A stretch of 64,000 nucleotides of DNA from Macrolepiota albuminosa (lineage: Eukaryota; Basidiomycota; Agaricomycetes; Agaricales; Agaricaceae), in the NCBI GenBank assembly GCA_027475525.1, contig JAMWFC010000055.1:1654212-1718211 (forward strand), read 5' to 3'. Numbering within the stretch: the stretch's first letter is position 1; every line of letters starts with the position of its first letter. A program made the translations under genes and the position numbers. This document shows positions 1 through 10,808 of the stretch, in pieces. A model generated the notes under the pieces. It was not told the DNA's origin. It did not search any database and worked only from the letters and a program-made list of their open reading frames with translations.

Positions 1-360
1 CCAATAGCTATAATCAGCTTAATCTGCATGATGTGATTAGTGGCAGCAGCCTGATAGAATTGTGGAATTGTGAGTAATGACTGAGAGGCTTGGTTTGACA
101 TTATCATCAGAATTGTCATGTGTAGGTTGTAACATAAATAACTTTAATATCCTTTTCACTAGCTATTTCACTATGCACTAGGAAAAATGTATGATCCTAT
201 TGCTTGAGAGTCTCCTATAGTTCCTCTTTAAGTAACCTTGTAGCTAAGTTTTGTTAACCAATCAAGAGATAGAAATTGACAATCCTTCAGACTTTGATGC
301 AATGGACACTGCAGAAAACTAAGTCAAATAATAGCAAAGATTCTATTATATCAGCTACAA

Positions 361-815
361 CTCTTCCAATTTCATTTTTTACTCTTGCTGATGATTGTGT
401 CAGATGATGAAAGCAGGATAGTGATCATAAGTCTCCTATTATTTATCTTTTCTAATGATGCAACCATCAATGATAATATTGAAATAACTATTACCAGTCT
501 ATTATTTATTCTCGCTGATAATGTAGTTGCCAATGAAGATACTGAAGCAGCTACCACTAGTCCACTGTTATTATCTCTAATAATGTGGCTACCAATAATG
601 ACAGTAGAGCAGCTGCTATAAGTTTCCCATTATTTATTTTTCCTGACAATGCAGCTGCTAACAATAATAGCATAATAGCCACCATGAATCTCCCTCTATT
701 CATCTTTTCTGATGATGTGGCCTGATAATGATATTGGAACAGCTATGACCAGTTTATTATTTATCCTTTCTAATAATGTGGCTGTAAACAATGATAGCAA
801 GGTAGCTACAAATGA
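361..815. repeat. Degenerate minisatellite, about 64-bp unit, about 7 copies
   Basis: Seven imperfect units begin near 361, 431, 497, 560, 622, 688 and 752. Each has a core like TATTATTTATCTTTTCT, then AATGTGGCTGC-like and AATGATAGC-like stretches. Unit length is close to a multiple of 3, so a plus-strand ORF (385-621) reads through three units as a repeated peptide with alternating hydrophobic and Asp/Asn-rich parts. This may be the remains of a repetitive coding sequence, but no gene around it is supported. Confidence 0.7.
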
Positions 816-1046
816 AAAAATATATCTATTGCCTGGCAATTTGCTATCATCACTATAACTTTTCAATACCAATGTAGCCATACTATCTCTTCTTTTTACT
901 ATTACTATTTATAGCTTTTCTGATTTTAGAAAATTTTTGGCAAGTTCAGAGTTCAATAGAACATTCTAGGAAAATATAACACTAATATGACTTTCAGATT
1001 TTTATACATCAAATAATTTTACCTTTTTTCCTGAAAATTTTTTTAA

Positions 1047-1074
1047 TTTTGATTTTGATTTTGATTTTGATTTT
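1047..1074. repeat. GATTTT microsatellite
   Basis: About four perfect GATTTT units lie in AT-rich DNA. No associated gene is visible. Confidence 0.9.
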
Positions 1075-1680
1075 ACTGAGATTCAAAATAAGAACATTGA
1101 TATAGAAATGTTGAATTAGACAGAGCCTTTATTTTGGTACAAATTATATAACTTTTTGTCTACGTCTACTAACTTGGCAATTGTTTGCTTATCTACTTGT
1201 TTATTATTGGTTTGTCAGCTAGTCTTACTCATTAGCTTAGATTTGTCAGCTTGTTTGTTATGACTGCTTGACTACTTAATTACTTGACTACCCAACTACT
1301 CAACTGCTTTACTGTTTTACTGCTGATTATAAATTTTTATTTAAATTCTAACTTTTTTTATCTCTTTTTTAAGTGAGTATTGCAAAAATATAACAAATTC
1401 TCATACTCTAAAAAAGATATTTAAAAACAGGACTATCTTTTGAAATACTAACCATATTCTGAAAAATCTTTTCTTGAGCTACAGTATATTCAGTAATATT
1501 ATTTTTTTGAATCAAATTTTCATGCTGTCAAAAAAGAAATTAGAAAAATATGCAGAGACTCAACTAGTTGACTCAGCTTTTAAAAGGTGCACTCAAACTC
1601 AGTTTTTAGTAAAATGCTGAGACATTATATTTTTTTTTGTTTTGTAAGAGTTTTGAAAATATTTAGTTTCTCTTTATAAG

Positions 1681-1840
1681 CATATCACTTACTACCATTA
1701 CAAGATTGAGGAGTGTTGATTATAAAATAGGGGCCTTGATCAAGAAAAAGAAGAAATTTATTTGAGTAAAGTAAAACAGATATATATATATATAGGAGAG
1801 TGGGATAGTAGAAGTAGTAAAACAATGTCAGTAGCTTACA
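1681..1840. mobile_element. LTR-like fragment shared with 19490-19640
   Basis: This segment matches about 19494-19640 closely: TTACTACCA, CAAGATTGAG, GGAGTGTTGATT, AGAAAAAGAAGAA, AAGTAAAACAGATATATA and a GAGAGT end occur in the same order. The other copy lies just downstream of a chromodomain-type integrase tail. Both are therefore probably LTR pieces of one old Ty3-like family. Ends and target duplication are not visible here. Confidence 0.55.
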
Positions 1841-2599
1841 GTCACACCACAGAACCAGATCGATATTTGATTCAGTCCTATGAGTAGTGTCACAAAAAAG
1901 CTACCTTACATAAGGTAGCAGTAACAGTTGTATGTAGTATATTATGTAATTTAGTAATATAGCAATTATGGCAGTATATACTATGGAGTCTAGTCTGAAT
2001 CTACTGAATAACAGGGATATTGTTCAGCAAACAGTACAATTAAGATTAGATCTAGCACTAAGGCTCTAGGTCACTTGGTTACATGCCCCCCTTTCAGACT
2101 GATAACAATCTTTAGAAGGGTGGCATCTACAAGTGTCCCTACAAGAATAATAAGGCATCTTCTGTAGTTGGTAAGTGTCAATGTTAGCCAACTATAACTA
2201 AGTACTGCTTGCCATGTTCATGCTGATGGTGGGCAGTGTAGTTCATTTTCTAGGAAGGTGGCATTATTGAAGTCAGTGTTAGCCAAACTAGATGCTTCTT
2301 TAAAAGGAGACTTCACCAGCATCCTCTATGGTCATAGCAGCAATTGATGGGGGCAGTAGCAGTCCTTGGTGTGGACCATGCATCTACAGATCACAACAAC
2401 AAGATTCCATCCTGATAGGGTAATAGAATTCTTCCTCAAGGTATGCATAACCTTGAGCGAATTCTCATGTGAGCAGTGCCCAAAGGCAGATTATATCGTC
2501 TGCAGAAGAGGTTCTCCAACCATCCTACTGGAGAATTGCTGGTGGTTCCCCATAGATATTGAGCCTGCAGTGCTGCTTGTTGTCAATGTTATGATAGAC

Positions 2600-3130
2600 A
2601 TTTAATGATGCATTTGGTGTCCCGAAAAAAAATGGCTTTCTAGGTAGATCACGCCAAAGGTATATGCATAGTCTATCTACTCCATAAGTACACAATTCAC
2701 TAACAGGACTTTTAGTATGTCGGCATCACTGATGTTGGCTGACATTGAGTCCTCAAAATGGGGAGTCATGAACTGTATATCAGTCCATGACATTGGCACA
2801 AATAGATGACTGGGGTTGGCTGCATTGTGGGCTTCAATAGCCTCATAGTACAATCCAGGTCATATCATAATGAAGGCCAGCACTCTGGCAAAGCGGCTCT
2901 GGAATCACTCTTGCAGTGATACATTTCAGATAATGACGTGCTCCAGAAGCATACGGAAGTGAATGCGGAATGCATAGTTTATGGCCATGTCCAAGACAGC
3001 ATTCATTATCCCAGGGTGCAAAAAATAAAGCACATTCTGTGCTAGATGGTCAAGGTCAAAGGTATGGCAGATACTTTCCAAATTAAATTCTGCAAGCATA
3101 AACATAGACTTGCTCCCCTATTTTTTCCAT
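2600..3130 (-). pseudogene. Second, more decayed relic of the unknown gene at 3671-6430
   Basis: On the plus strand, landmarks appear in the same order as in 4110-4570 of the neighbouring relic: a motif near AGTATATG/GGTATATGC, a following CATC[TA]A[GC]TCC-like block, a CAGTACA(A/G)TCC block, and a TCAAGGTCAAAGGTATGG/TCCAAGTCAAATGGTATGG block. No open frame longer than about 60 codons survives. It appears to be a paralogous copy in the same orientation, so the family is probably multicopy in the genome. Its function is unknown. Confidence 0.5.
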
Positions 3131-3670
3131 CAGAAATACCCCTCTAATGTGGGTAGATATAACTGTTGATTACAAGCTAGAACTATTTTGTGTGTATTAC
3201 ATAGTGCTGAATCAGACCGCAGTATTGGATTGACTAGAACTAGAGTGAATACAAGATATTGTCTTATATAATACTCTACTGAATGCATATAGCATCGTTG
3301 ATGCTAGTAATATGTGTGATGCTCCATTACATACCCTCCAATGAGACCAAATACTCGGTCTTAGAAAAGGAGTTGAAGTGGAAATAGAGTATGCACAGTA
3401 GTGCAAACATTAGTTGGAGATGCATATTACATCACTGTAGGATGTTAGTATTATGCTCGAGGTAGTAGTGTCTTTCAATAACACTGAATCTCGCAATATT
3501 TTAGTGCACTGTTGCATATATGATACAAGCAGCAAAAAATAAGATAAAATTTAAAATAAAACAAAAGAATGACTCCTTCTATGAGTCTGCTGTATATACA
3601 CGCTACACTGAAGTGCATGTCAGCCTAAAAATGTTGAGTATATACTCATAGTTACCTAAAAAATATGGGT

Positions 3671-6430
3671 CTATGACCTGTCCGATGAGGACCCTGCAAC
3701 TGCACCCATCTCTGTCACCATTGACTCCTCCTCTGATGCAATGTTAATTGCAGGAGGAGGAGGTGCCAATTCCATCCTTGGTAGGGTAGTGGACCCCTCA
3801 ACTGCAGGTAAATCTACCACCATAGACTCAGTAAGTATGACGTTAATTGCTGGAGGGATGGTGGTTAGCATACTATGCACCAATGTTTGGTTTAGGAGAG
3901 TGACCTGGTTCAGGTCCATGCCAATGAGATAATAGAAGCCATTGGCCTCAGGGTTGATTGGAAGATTACTCTCCTCATAGTGCTTGAACATAAGATAATA
4001 GTAGTCATCTTTGGTCACCTCCTACCATCCATCCCATTGCGGGATTGCAGGAGGGGTGCCATAGGTAGATAGGTGCTCCATGCGCTCATCATCAATCTAT
4101 TTGAAGATGTCCATAGACATTGTTGGTGAGTGGAACTGCTGTTCCAGAAAAACCATGCCATAAGTATATGTGTGATCCATCTAGTCCAGTGGGATCCAGT
4201 TGTATAAAAGGATGCGTAATGTGTCGTCATTGGAAAAGTTCCATGCATGCTTGTTGGGCATATGAACTTGATGGATTTTGAGCTTTGGCCCATATTGGGG
4301 CTCAAACAGTTGCTCAGGGAACATGGCATCATATGAGGCAATTGCCTCACAGTACAGTCCCCAACAGGCCATGACAAGAGTCATGCACCAAACAATCACA
4401 AATTTGGCTGCACTATTAGCACAAAGAGCTCAACATAGTGCGAATCCAAAGAGAGTTTGCCAGTGCATGCAGTAGGCATGGTCAACCGCGATGCCCTGAT
4501 AGGTGTTCTCTAGCCTGGGGTGACCAAAGATCAGCATGTACTGTGCTAGCTGATCCAAGTCAAATGGTATGGCTGGGTCTTAAGCACACATTATACGCAG
4601 CACTATGGAACCATTTTCTTTTGTGTGCAGAAAGTGCCCCAGGATCTGTCATCTCTCCACAAGAGCGAAATCATCAGAACCCTGCAACAAGTTGACGAGG
4701 TTCTGATATTGAGGCTTCTTCATCAGGAGCTGCATGATTCGATTATGCAGAGCCTCAACTGTTTGCTGGGCAAACATTTGCAGCTCTGTGATCAACATGT
4801 ATGCAACAATTCAGTTGCAATGCAGGACATGTACATTCATATAATATTTGTAGAGCTGGTCCAGCTCTAACAGAGTGCAGGGAAGACTGTGCAGGGCGTG
4901 CTTGTAAACAATTATGCCTGGAATGTGGGCATGCTGGCCAGAGGCATACTCATATGCTGCCGCTCTGTTGGTATCAGCTCCCATCAGCACAGTATTTGTG
5001 GCATACAAATAGTACATGCAGTGGCTGAGTGCTCCTTTGAAGCATGAGTTCATTTGTTTGACATTGAGCAGCCTCCACACTTTTACCCTCAAACCATTGG
5101 GAATTCTCTCTGAGAAATCATCCTTGGCCCTATATTTCAGGGCCTGCAACTCCTTGGCATAGTTTGCCTTCTTTTTTGCTATGCGCTTATTGTGCAATAC
5201 TCGCTAGAATTGGTCTGCTGCCAATTTCCCCTTCTTGCTGTCCTCCTCCTGCTCCAAGCTTGACTCTTTATAGTTGCTCTTGTCAGACAAGGACGCAACT
5301 GGTGCTTTGCCTTTTTCAGGCACAGGCTTTCCTCTCAAGATTGCCACCAGACCATCATATTGTTCCGGTGTGCGGGGGTCTGGGGTCAAGACAACCATGG
5401 GGTAATGTTCTGGCAGGGCTGGTACAAATACTGGCAGCATGAAGAGCATCTGGACTTCTCCTGCTCATGCGGAAATGCCAGCAGGAAAGGCTATGACCTC
5501 CAGTTTGGAGGCATTGAGAGGTGGCTTGCGGCCACAACACTGACAAAATGGCCCCAGCTTTGCTGGGGCAGATGATGTGGATTGTGGCTAAGCTACCAAA
5601 GGGGCAGGCGCATTTCATGCCAGAGTTCTCCCTCTTAGCTCAGCGTGGAGAATGCTATGAATTGGCACCCTTGGCACCGCAGTAACAGGTTTGGACCCCA
5701 TAGGTGGGACCTGAGATGGTGCAGTCTCCTGCTGACCCAGGGACAGGTTTGCCAGAGGCTCACTGATGGCAGCCAGTAGCTCTGACTGGTCCTGAGGGGC
5801 CACAGTGGGTAACTGCAATGACAAGGCAATGGGCTGAGCAGGCTGCTCAGGGCATGCTGGTTGTGCTGCCAATGGCATTCTAGCCCATAGAGGCTCGACT
5901 AGTTGAATGGGCTGATATCTAGCCCTCTTGACCTTGGCAGTCAGTTCCTTGAAGACTGACACTTTGCACTTAGACGTGTGGTCAATCTGCTCTAGCGCTG
6001 ATATGTGCTGCCTCTTCATCAGCTCAATCTGGTCAAGCAGTCTCTCTATTATAACAATGGCCAAACTGTCCTGCAGAAAAGACACAGTTTCAGGAACTGG
6101 CTGTCCCACTGCTTCCAGTCAGCTCAAGAGTGCATCTGGCACTGCTGAGTCCTGTGCTTGTGGCGCAGGTTCCATATATGGTTCTGCCACAGGCTAATGT
6201 GCCCATGGTATGAATGGCAGTCCCATCACTACACCTGCATATGTCAGTATCAATGCATGCAAGCATACTAGTAGTACCTGATAATAGCACTCTTGGCATG
6301 TGCTGTCCTCCAGGCGCTCATAGCACCCCTTATCATTGACCTTCATCTCTTGTGAGTAGAGAGGTGTCTGGTATGGAAGCAGTTCCTTGTGGCCTAGATA
6401 GGCCACGCCCACTGACTGGTACTGGCTCAT
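3671..6430 (-). pseudogene. Large unknown protein gene, nonsense-only pseudogene
   Basis: I do not recognise the family. Six consecutive minus-strand open stretches (6430-6194, 6109-5615, 5449-5204, 5197-4811, 4399-4181, 4018-3671) are all in the same frame, giving about 920 codons with no frameshift, broken by roughly ten stops. The stops I checked (near 5198, 5612, 4181, 4127, 4020) are TAG or TGA, never TAA. Visible features are a Pro/Gln/Ala-rich N-terminal half with a short amphipathic stretch (about 6060-5960), a basic Lys/Arg-rich segment near 5200-5100, a Tyr-rich YATNTV region, and a Tyr-rich C-terminal third (DDYYYLMF near 4010). The true start may lie upstream of 6430. It resembles repeat-associated hypothetical proteins of mushrooms more than a transposase, since no DDE, RT or zinc motif is seen. 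Confidence 0.6.
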
Positions 6431-6869
6431 TGCTGGATACGGTGGCTGCCTCTGGTAATCGGAATAATTCTGAATTTGTATATTTGGAGGTCTCCCCCTT
6501 CTATTAGAGCCTTGCAGACTCTGATCACTTTTTCTCAGCCTTCAATAGGCCATTGCAGACAATACGTTAGCTATGTGTATTGAAATTTAGGAGGAAAAGA
6601 GAGAAAAAAAAATCTTCTAACTCCACCAGTGGTGTAAACAACTACAAATATTCACCACCCAGTCTTTCACTGGTTATCAAAGTAGCATAAACAGCCACAA
6701 TTAGTTGCCACCTAGTCAATATGACTTTGGAACTGGTGATGACCAGGAATGGTTCATAAATGACCTTATAGGTCATAGGTAGATGAGAAGAAACCTCGAA
6801 TTCAAGGTAAGGTGGAGCTTATGTGATACTACCTGAGAGCTGCTGGTAAATTGCAAGAATCTTGCAGCA

Positions 6870-7112
6870 ATGGACTAATACTAAGAGCTGCAGGGCATGA
6901 AATGCCCTCAACAGCTAGCAAAACACACATAGAGTGCGTGAGGTGGTGAATGTGAACGAAGTCCACTTTGATACTCAGTTATGGCTCCGGAGTTGCACGA
7001 TTAGGAAATAGCACATCACTATTGGCCAAGTATGGTCACAACAGCAATACATAGAACTTAGGCACTATCTTGTGTGCCTGCAGCACATGGGATAGTTTTA
7101 ACACGTAGTTAG
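6870..7112 (-). pseudogene. Integrase C-terminal tail of the split Ty3 relic
   Basis: Read from the 12060-12042 side straight into 7112, the frame continues the integrase tail, with a YRVLKAEL-like stretch, then SNYVLKL and a VLFPNR motif typical of the SH3-like integrase end of fungal Ty3 elements. One TGA replaces a conserved Arg just before PYL. The continuity across the gap is the best evidence that the 7117-12037 element is a single clean insertion. Confidence 0.65.
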
Positions 7113-7116
7113 ACGT
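7113..7116. other. Target-site duplication ACGT (left)
   Basis: ACGT immediately precedes the TGATG end of the left LTR and is repeated at 12038-12041 right after the CATCA end of the right LTR. Confidence 0.85.
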
Positions 7117-7547
7117 TGATGAGCTCCCATTATAGATAACCACGGATAGCGCCAACACAAGCATCTCACATTGGCACACTGGGACCACCAGGAGCGGCAT
7201 GTCTTAGCGCTCCAGGGGCTAATTTTTGCATATTTTTATGTTAATAACTCGCAGCTGGAGCCTCTAATTACTCCAGGACCACTCTTTATGGCACCATCTA
7301 TTCTTAGCACTCCTCTTGACACCTTGCCGCACCTTGCCACTCACCCTTCAGGGCCATACACGGACACAGACACTTGGCACCCATGATGCTCTTAGCCGGT
7401 GGCAGTAGGAATGATGAAGTATTTTATGACAGACAGCTTGGAGTTTCACCTTAGCACCTGACGTCGCTTAGCTTCTTGCCGACTCAGACTGACAGCATGA
7501 TTGTGGACTTCTTCACCATATAGTTTAATTCAGGGCATTTACTTACA

Positions 7548-7555
7548 TATAAATA
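7548..7555 (+). promoter_or_regulatory. LTR TATA box
   Basis: TATAAATA lies 644 bp before the LTR end. It is preceded by the region shared with the other LTR and followed by an AC-rich stretch. A TATA element is also seen at the comparable place in the solo LTR at 14091 (TATAAAAG), which supports a promoter role. Confidence 0.55.
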
Positions 7556-7828
7556 CTTACTTTTTGTTAGTAGTAAATCATCAATTTGGCAGTAGGGATT
7601 GTATCCCAACATTTTGGTCACCCTACGCAACAGACTACCTTTTTGTTGACCGTGTCGGCAAGGGGACTCTGCTTTAGTTCTCTCTCACCCTTTCTGTCTG
7701 CAATCTCTTAGTGTCTTGCAACTACGGCAAGGCATTTGCGCTTAGATCTGCTAAGCAATCTCGTCATTTTATCATCTCTTTTAGGTGCTAAACACTTAGC
7801 GCCTCTTAGTGACCCCTTTACAGTGTCT

Positions 7829-7999
7829 CTTAGCGCCTTTCCTTGGCGACTCTCTCTCACGCTCCTTAGCGCCTTTCCTTGGCAACTCTCTCTTGCGCTC
7901 CTTAGCGCCTTTCCTTGGCGACTCTCTCCTGCGCTCCTTAGCGCCTTTCCTTGGCGACTCTTTCCCGCGCCTCTTAGCACCTTTCATTGGTGATTTTTA
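7829..7999 (+). repeat. 36-bp tandem array in the left LTR
   Basis: About 4.7 units begin CTTAGCGCCTTTCCTTGGCG and end with a CTC-rich part. The same array is in the right LTR (about 11606-11840, lengthened by a 77-bp duplication). Each unit holds one TTAGCGC word and one TTGGCG word. The Arg/Lys-Ser-rich ORFs predicted across it in several frames are repeat shadows. Confidence 0.85.
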
Positions 8000-8194
8000 G
8001 CATACTCTTGCCGCATTTTTGGGCCTTAAATAAGCGCCAATCTCCCCTTTTCCTTACCACCAACCTCTTGCCTACTGTGCGTTCTCTGGGACCTGTCCGG
8101 GACTCTCTCCCATACTTAGCACGTCCAAAGCTATATTGACTAAGTAGCTGTACTAGTGATAGTGCACCTTAGCGCAATTTGGGCGTCATCAAAT

Positions 8195-8212
8195 TGGAGC
8201 CCACCGCGAGGG
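8195..8212 (+). promoter_or_regulatory. Primer-binding site
   Basis: TGGAGCCCACCGCGAGGG starts 3 bp after the left LTR. The leading TGG pairs with the CCA tail of a tRNA, and the following 15 bases would match a tRNA acceptor/T-arm end. The tRNA species was not identified. Confidence 0.7.
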
Positions 8213-8414
8213 TTCTCTAGGGCAGCATTCCGCCAGAAACCCACCTTTAAAAGGCAATCTTACCTCATTTTTCCAGTGCCTTGCCGCACTCCCCTTACAG
8301 TCAGAAACTACAAGACGCTTGCCACTAGCCAACTGTAGACGATTATTTCTGATATACGCTTGCCACTTGCCGTGGTCCCTTGCCAACTCTATTAATTCCC
8401 TTGCCACTCCCACT

Positions 8415-10415
8415 ATGAGCCAAGCACCACCCCTTCATATGCCCTTTCGAAATCACTTTGCTGCACCTAAATGGGATGAAACCAAACCACGCGAGTTACC
8501 ACAGTACTTCCAAGAACTAGAGCTCCTTTTCCAGGATTGTGGTATTACCGACTTTGCCCAAAGGAAGGATTACGCTATCCGTTATGTCTCCTATGACACG
8601 GCAGAATCTTGGACAGGTTTACCAGAATTCATCACCTTAGAGCCTGCGCTTGCCACCCCCCCAGTTCCCTTAGCACCTCGCCAACATAGCTATCAAGATT
8701 GGAAAACAGCAGTAATCAATTTATATCCTGGTGCAGAAGAATCTGCCCGTTACAGGCTTAGCGACCTCCAGCAGCTAGTGCAAGACACCTTTGCCACTAG
8801 CCTGCACACTCTTGGCACATTTTCTACCTATTACCGTGACTTCCAGCGCATCTCTAAATGGCTCCAGCAACATGGCAAACTTCACATAAATGAAGAGCGT
8901 CGCTTATTTCAGCAAGGTATTCCAACCTCCTTATGGACAAAAATGGCACGTCGCCTAGAGATTCTCATGCCGACACACCATCCCGACGAGTTCTATGACA
9001 TTGATCAGGTTTTTAAAGCAGGAAAATGGGTACTTGCCGGTACCACCACTAGTGCCAACACTCTCAGTCCCCTTAGCACCTCCTATTCCCTTAGCACCTC
9101 TGAGCCTCTTAGCGCTCATTCTGAGGGTTTTTCTAGCGCTCCCACGGTAATCCAAGCGCTAAGTGTTAGCGCCTCTGATGATTATAAAGACCTGGAAACT
9201 CGAGTTAATGCTGCCTTTGCCGCTGCCATGTCACCAATCGAAAATAGGCTTGCCGCTGAATTGGCAAGTTACCAGCCCCAGTCGGAAGAACATATAGAGG
9301 AAATTTACTATTTTGGGCATGATCAGGACGCCAAGGAACCCCCTCAGCAGGAGTTTAGGGAACTAGCACGGCAGGAACGTATTGTGCAAATAGAGCAGGA
9401 ACTGGCAAAGTTACGAGGAATTGCCGCACCAAAAACTACTCAGACCCTTAGCGCCCCTTTGCCAACACTTAGCGCCACTTCTAGCGCGTCCAGCGCCAGC
9501 CTTAGCGCTGAATTTAGGGTGCCACTGGCGACGCAATCCATGGTTTTTCAATCCAAGCCTCAGAACACCTCAAACGTTAACTTAGCTCTTGCCGAGGCTG
9601 CCACTGCCGTACCCCTTAGCGCACCACCTAGCACTCATCCAGCAATGCTTAGCGCCTCTTCAATGCCTCCTAGCGCCTCCCTTGCCGCTCCTGTGAATGC
9701 TCAATCTGAAGTTCCCAACATTGCCGTCAATCTTGTTGTTATTGAGAACAGCTTCAGTGTTTCCCCTAGCGCACCTCTTGAATCCACCAGTTTACCCCCT
9801 AGCGCTCCACCAGATCTTGCCGCACCGCCTAGCACCTCCCTAGCCTTGCCTAGCGCCTCCCCAGAGTCTCTTAGCGCCTCCTGTGAAGACTCAGTCCTTT
9901 CCAATGTCAACTCTCGCACCATAACGTTAGCACCACCTACCATGCCAGCACACAATAATCTGCCCACTAGCGACTTCCAGCCCTTAGCGCCAGCTCTTGG
10001 CGCTCCTCAGAAGCAGTATGGAGTAGACTCCTTGGCGACGTTGCAAATATTTGAGGTAGGAACTCAAGTTATTGATTATACTACAGCAACGCAAGTCACG
10101 GCAACAGTTGGAGACCTCTGCAGGATAGCTCCTAGCGCAAGCGCACCAACAGGCACTGTCTTAGCGCCTTCTGAGGATAAAGGCGCCACCATTAGCGCTA
10201 CCTTTGGCGCTTCCAGCTTGGACAATAATCAGCACTACCATGACCTTCCCGAACTGGCAGTTACTGGCGACGTTTCAACTTGTTGCCTCAATAGTTCCTC
10301 TACTGGCCCTTGCAGCACTACTCTTAGTGATCATAAAGCTTCTGAAGGACCGCTAAGGACCCCCAATAAGGTGCTAGTACCTGCACTTGCCGACGTTATT
10401 TCAGAAAATGGCTAA
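8415..10415 (+). CDS. Gag-like protein of the gag-only LTR element
   Basis: The frame is open for 698 codons from 8319. I prefer the ATG at 8415 (666 aa), because the conserved part begins just after it. Residues about 5-200 look like the capsid half of fungal Ty3 Gag proteins: AAPKWDETKPREL, YFQELELLF, a QHSYQDWKTAVINLYPGAEE block and a TYYRDFQRIS block. The rest is low complexity, rich in Ser, Ala, Pro and Leu, with many Leu-Ser-Ala triplets encoded by CTT AGC GC(C). No CCHC zinc knuckle is seen, and there is no protease or polymerase downstream before the purine tract at 10797. It presumably forms particles that package its own RNA, with enzymes supplied in trans; that role is inferred. 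The frame has no stops, which fits recent or continuing selection. Confidence 0.85.
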   Translation: MSQAPPLHMPFRNHFAAPKWDETKPRELPQYFQELELLFQDCGITDFAQRKDYAIRYVSYDTAESWTGLPEFITLEPALATPPVPLAPRQHSYQDWKTAVINLYPGAEESARYRLSDLQQLVQDTFATSLHTLGTFSTYYRDFQRISKWLQQHGKLHINEERRLFQQGIPTSLWTKMARRLEILMPTHHPDEFYDIDQVFKAGKWVLAGTTTSANTLSPLSTSYSLSTSEPLSAHSEGFSSAPTVIQALSVSASDDYKDLETRVNAAFAAAMSPIENRLAAELASYQPQSEEHIEEIYYFGHDQDAKEPPQQEFRELARQERIVQIEQELAKLRGIAAPKTTQTLSAPLPTLSATSSASSASLSAEFRVPLATQSMVFQSKPQNTSNVNLALAEAATAVPLSAPPSTHPAMLSASSMPPSASLAAPVNAQSEVPNIAVNLVVIENSFSVSPSAPLESTSLPPSAPPDLAAPPSTSLALPSASPESLSASCEDSVLSNVNSRTITLAPPTMPAHNNLPTSDFQPLAPALGAPQKQYGVDSLATLQIFEVGTQVIDYTTATQVTATVGDLCRIAPSASAPTGTVLAPSEDKGATISATFGASSLDNNQHYHDLPELAVTGDVSTCCLNSSSTGPCSTTLSDHKASEGPLRTPNKVLVPALADVISENG

Positions 10416-10796
10416 AAGTACAAAAACATCAATACTTTGCTAAGTCGCCTTTCTTGAATCACCTTTTGTTAGCTTTCTTACTCTACATTCATAGACAATC
10501 TTTGTCACTACCTATACTAAAAATTGTCACCAAGATCACTACCATTTTGTTACCTACTTGACCCTTGAGTTATTCGTCATTTTTGCACACTTTGTTATAT
10601 TTTTCATTGATTCGTCACTCGTTTCATATTCTGGCTGCCGAGTTTCTAATGTTTTTAGCGCACCATACATTGCCGACATCGCCAGCACCCAGCACACCTT
10701 GGCACCTCCATCTCCTCCTTGCCGACTATGCATTCTCTTACCAACTTACAGATTAGCGACTCTCTGGAAAAGTGACTGAGGACAGTCAGGATTTCA
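10416..10796 (+). other. Non-coding tail of the gag-only element
   Basis: About 380 bp separate the gag stop from the purine tract. It contains several TTGCCGA/C words but no ORF or pol remnant that I can recognise. Confidence 0.6.
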
Positions 10797-10808
10797 GTTG
10801 AGGGGAGA
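10797..10808 (+). promoter_or_regulatory. Polypurine tract before the right LTR
   Basis: GTTGAGGGGAGA ends one base before the TGATG start of the right LTR. This is the expected plus-strand primer position. Confidence 0.7.

Larger units (their letters stand above)
816..2590. other. AT-rich non-coding stretch
   Basis: Apart from the microsatellite and one LTR-like fragment noted separately, this stretch has many stops in all frames, homopolymer runs and a (TA)n tract near 1780-1794. I see no gene, RNA gene or intact mobile element. Confidence 0.6.
7117..8191 (+). repeat. Left LTR of the gag-only element (1075 bp)
   Basis: It has TGATG...CATCA inverted ends. It contains a TATA box near 7548, a 36-bp tandem array (7829-7999), many CTTAGC/TTGCC words, and a CTCTGGGACCTGTCCGGGAC block near 8086 that recurs in the other LTRs of this clade (for example near 14431 and, reversed, near 36545 and 44296). 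Confidence 0.9.

Noticed and set aside
7171..7386. 71-aa ORF present identically at 7171 and 10863
   Set aside because: Identical because it lies in the two LTRs; no start context or motif supports a protein.
7708..8000. Overlapping ORFs on both strands rich in Lys/Arg/Glu/Ser (and 11477-11846)
   Set aside because: They are reading-frame shadows of the 36-bp LTR array; the frame is open in several phases only because the repeat lacks stops.
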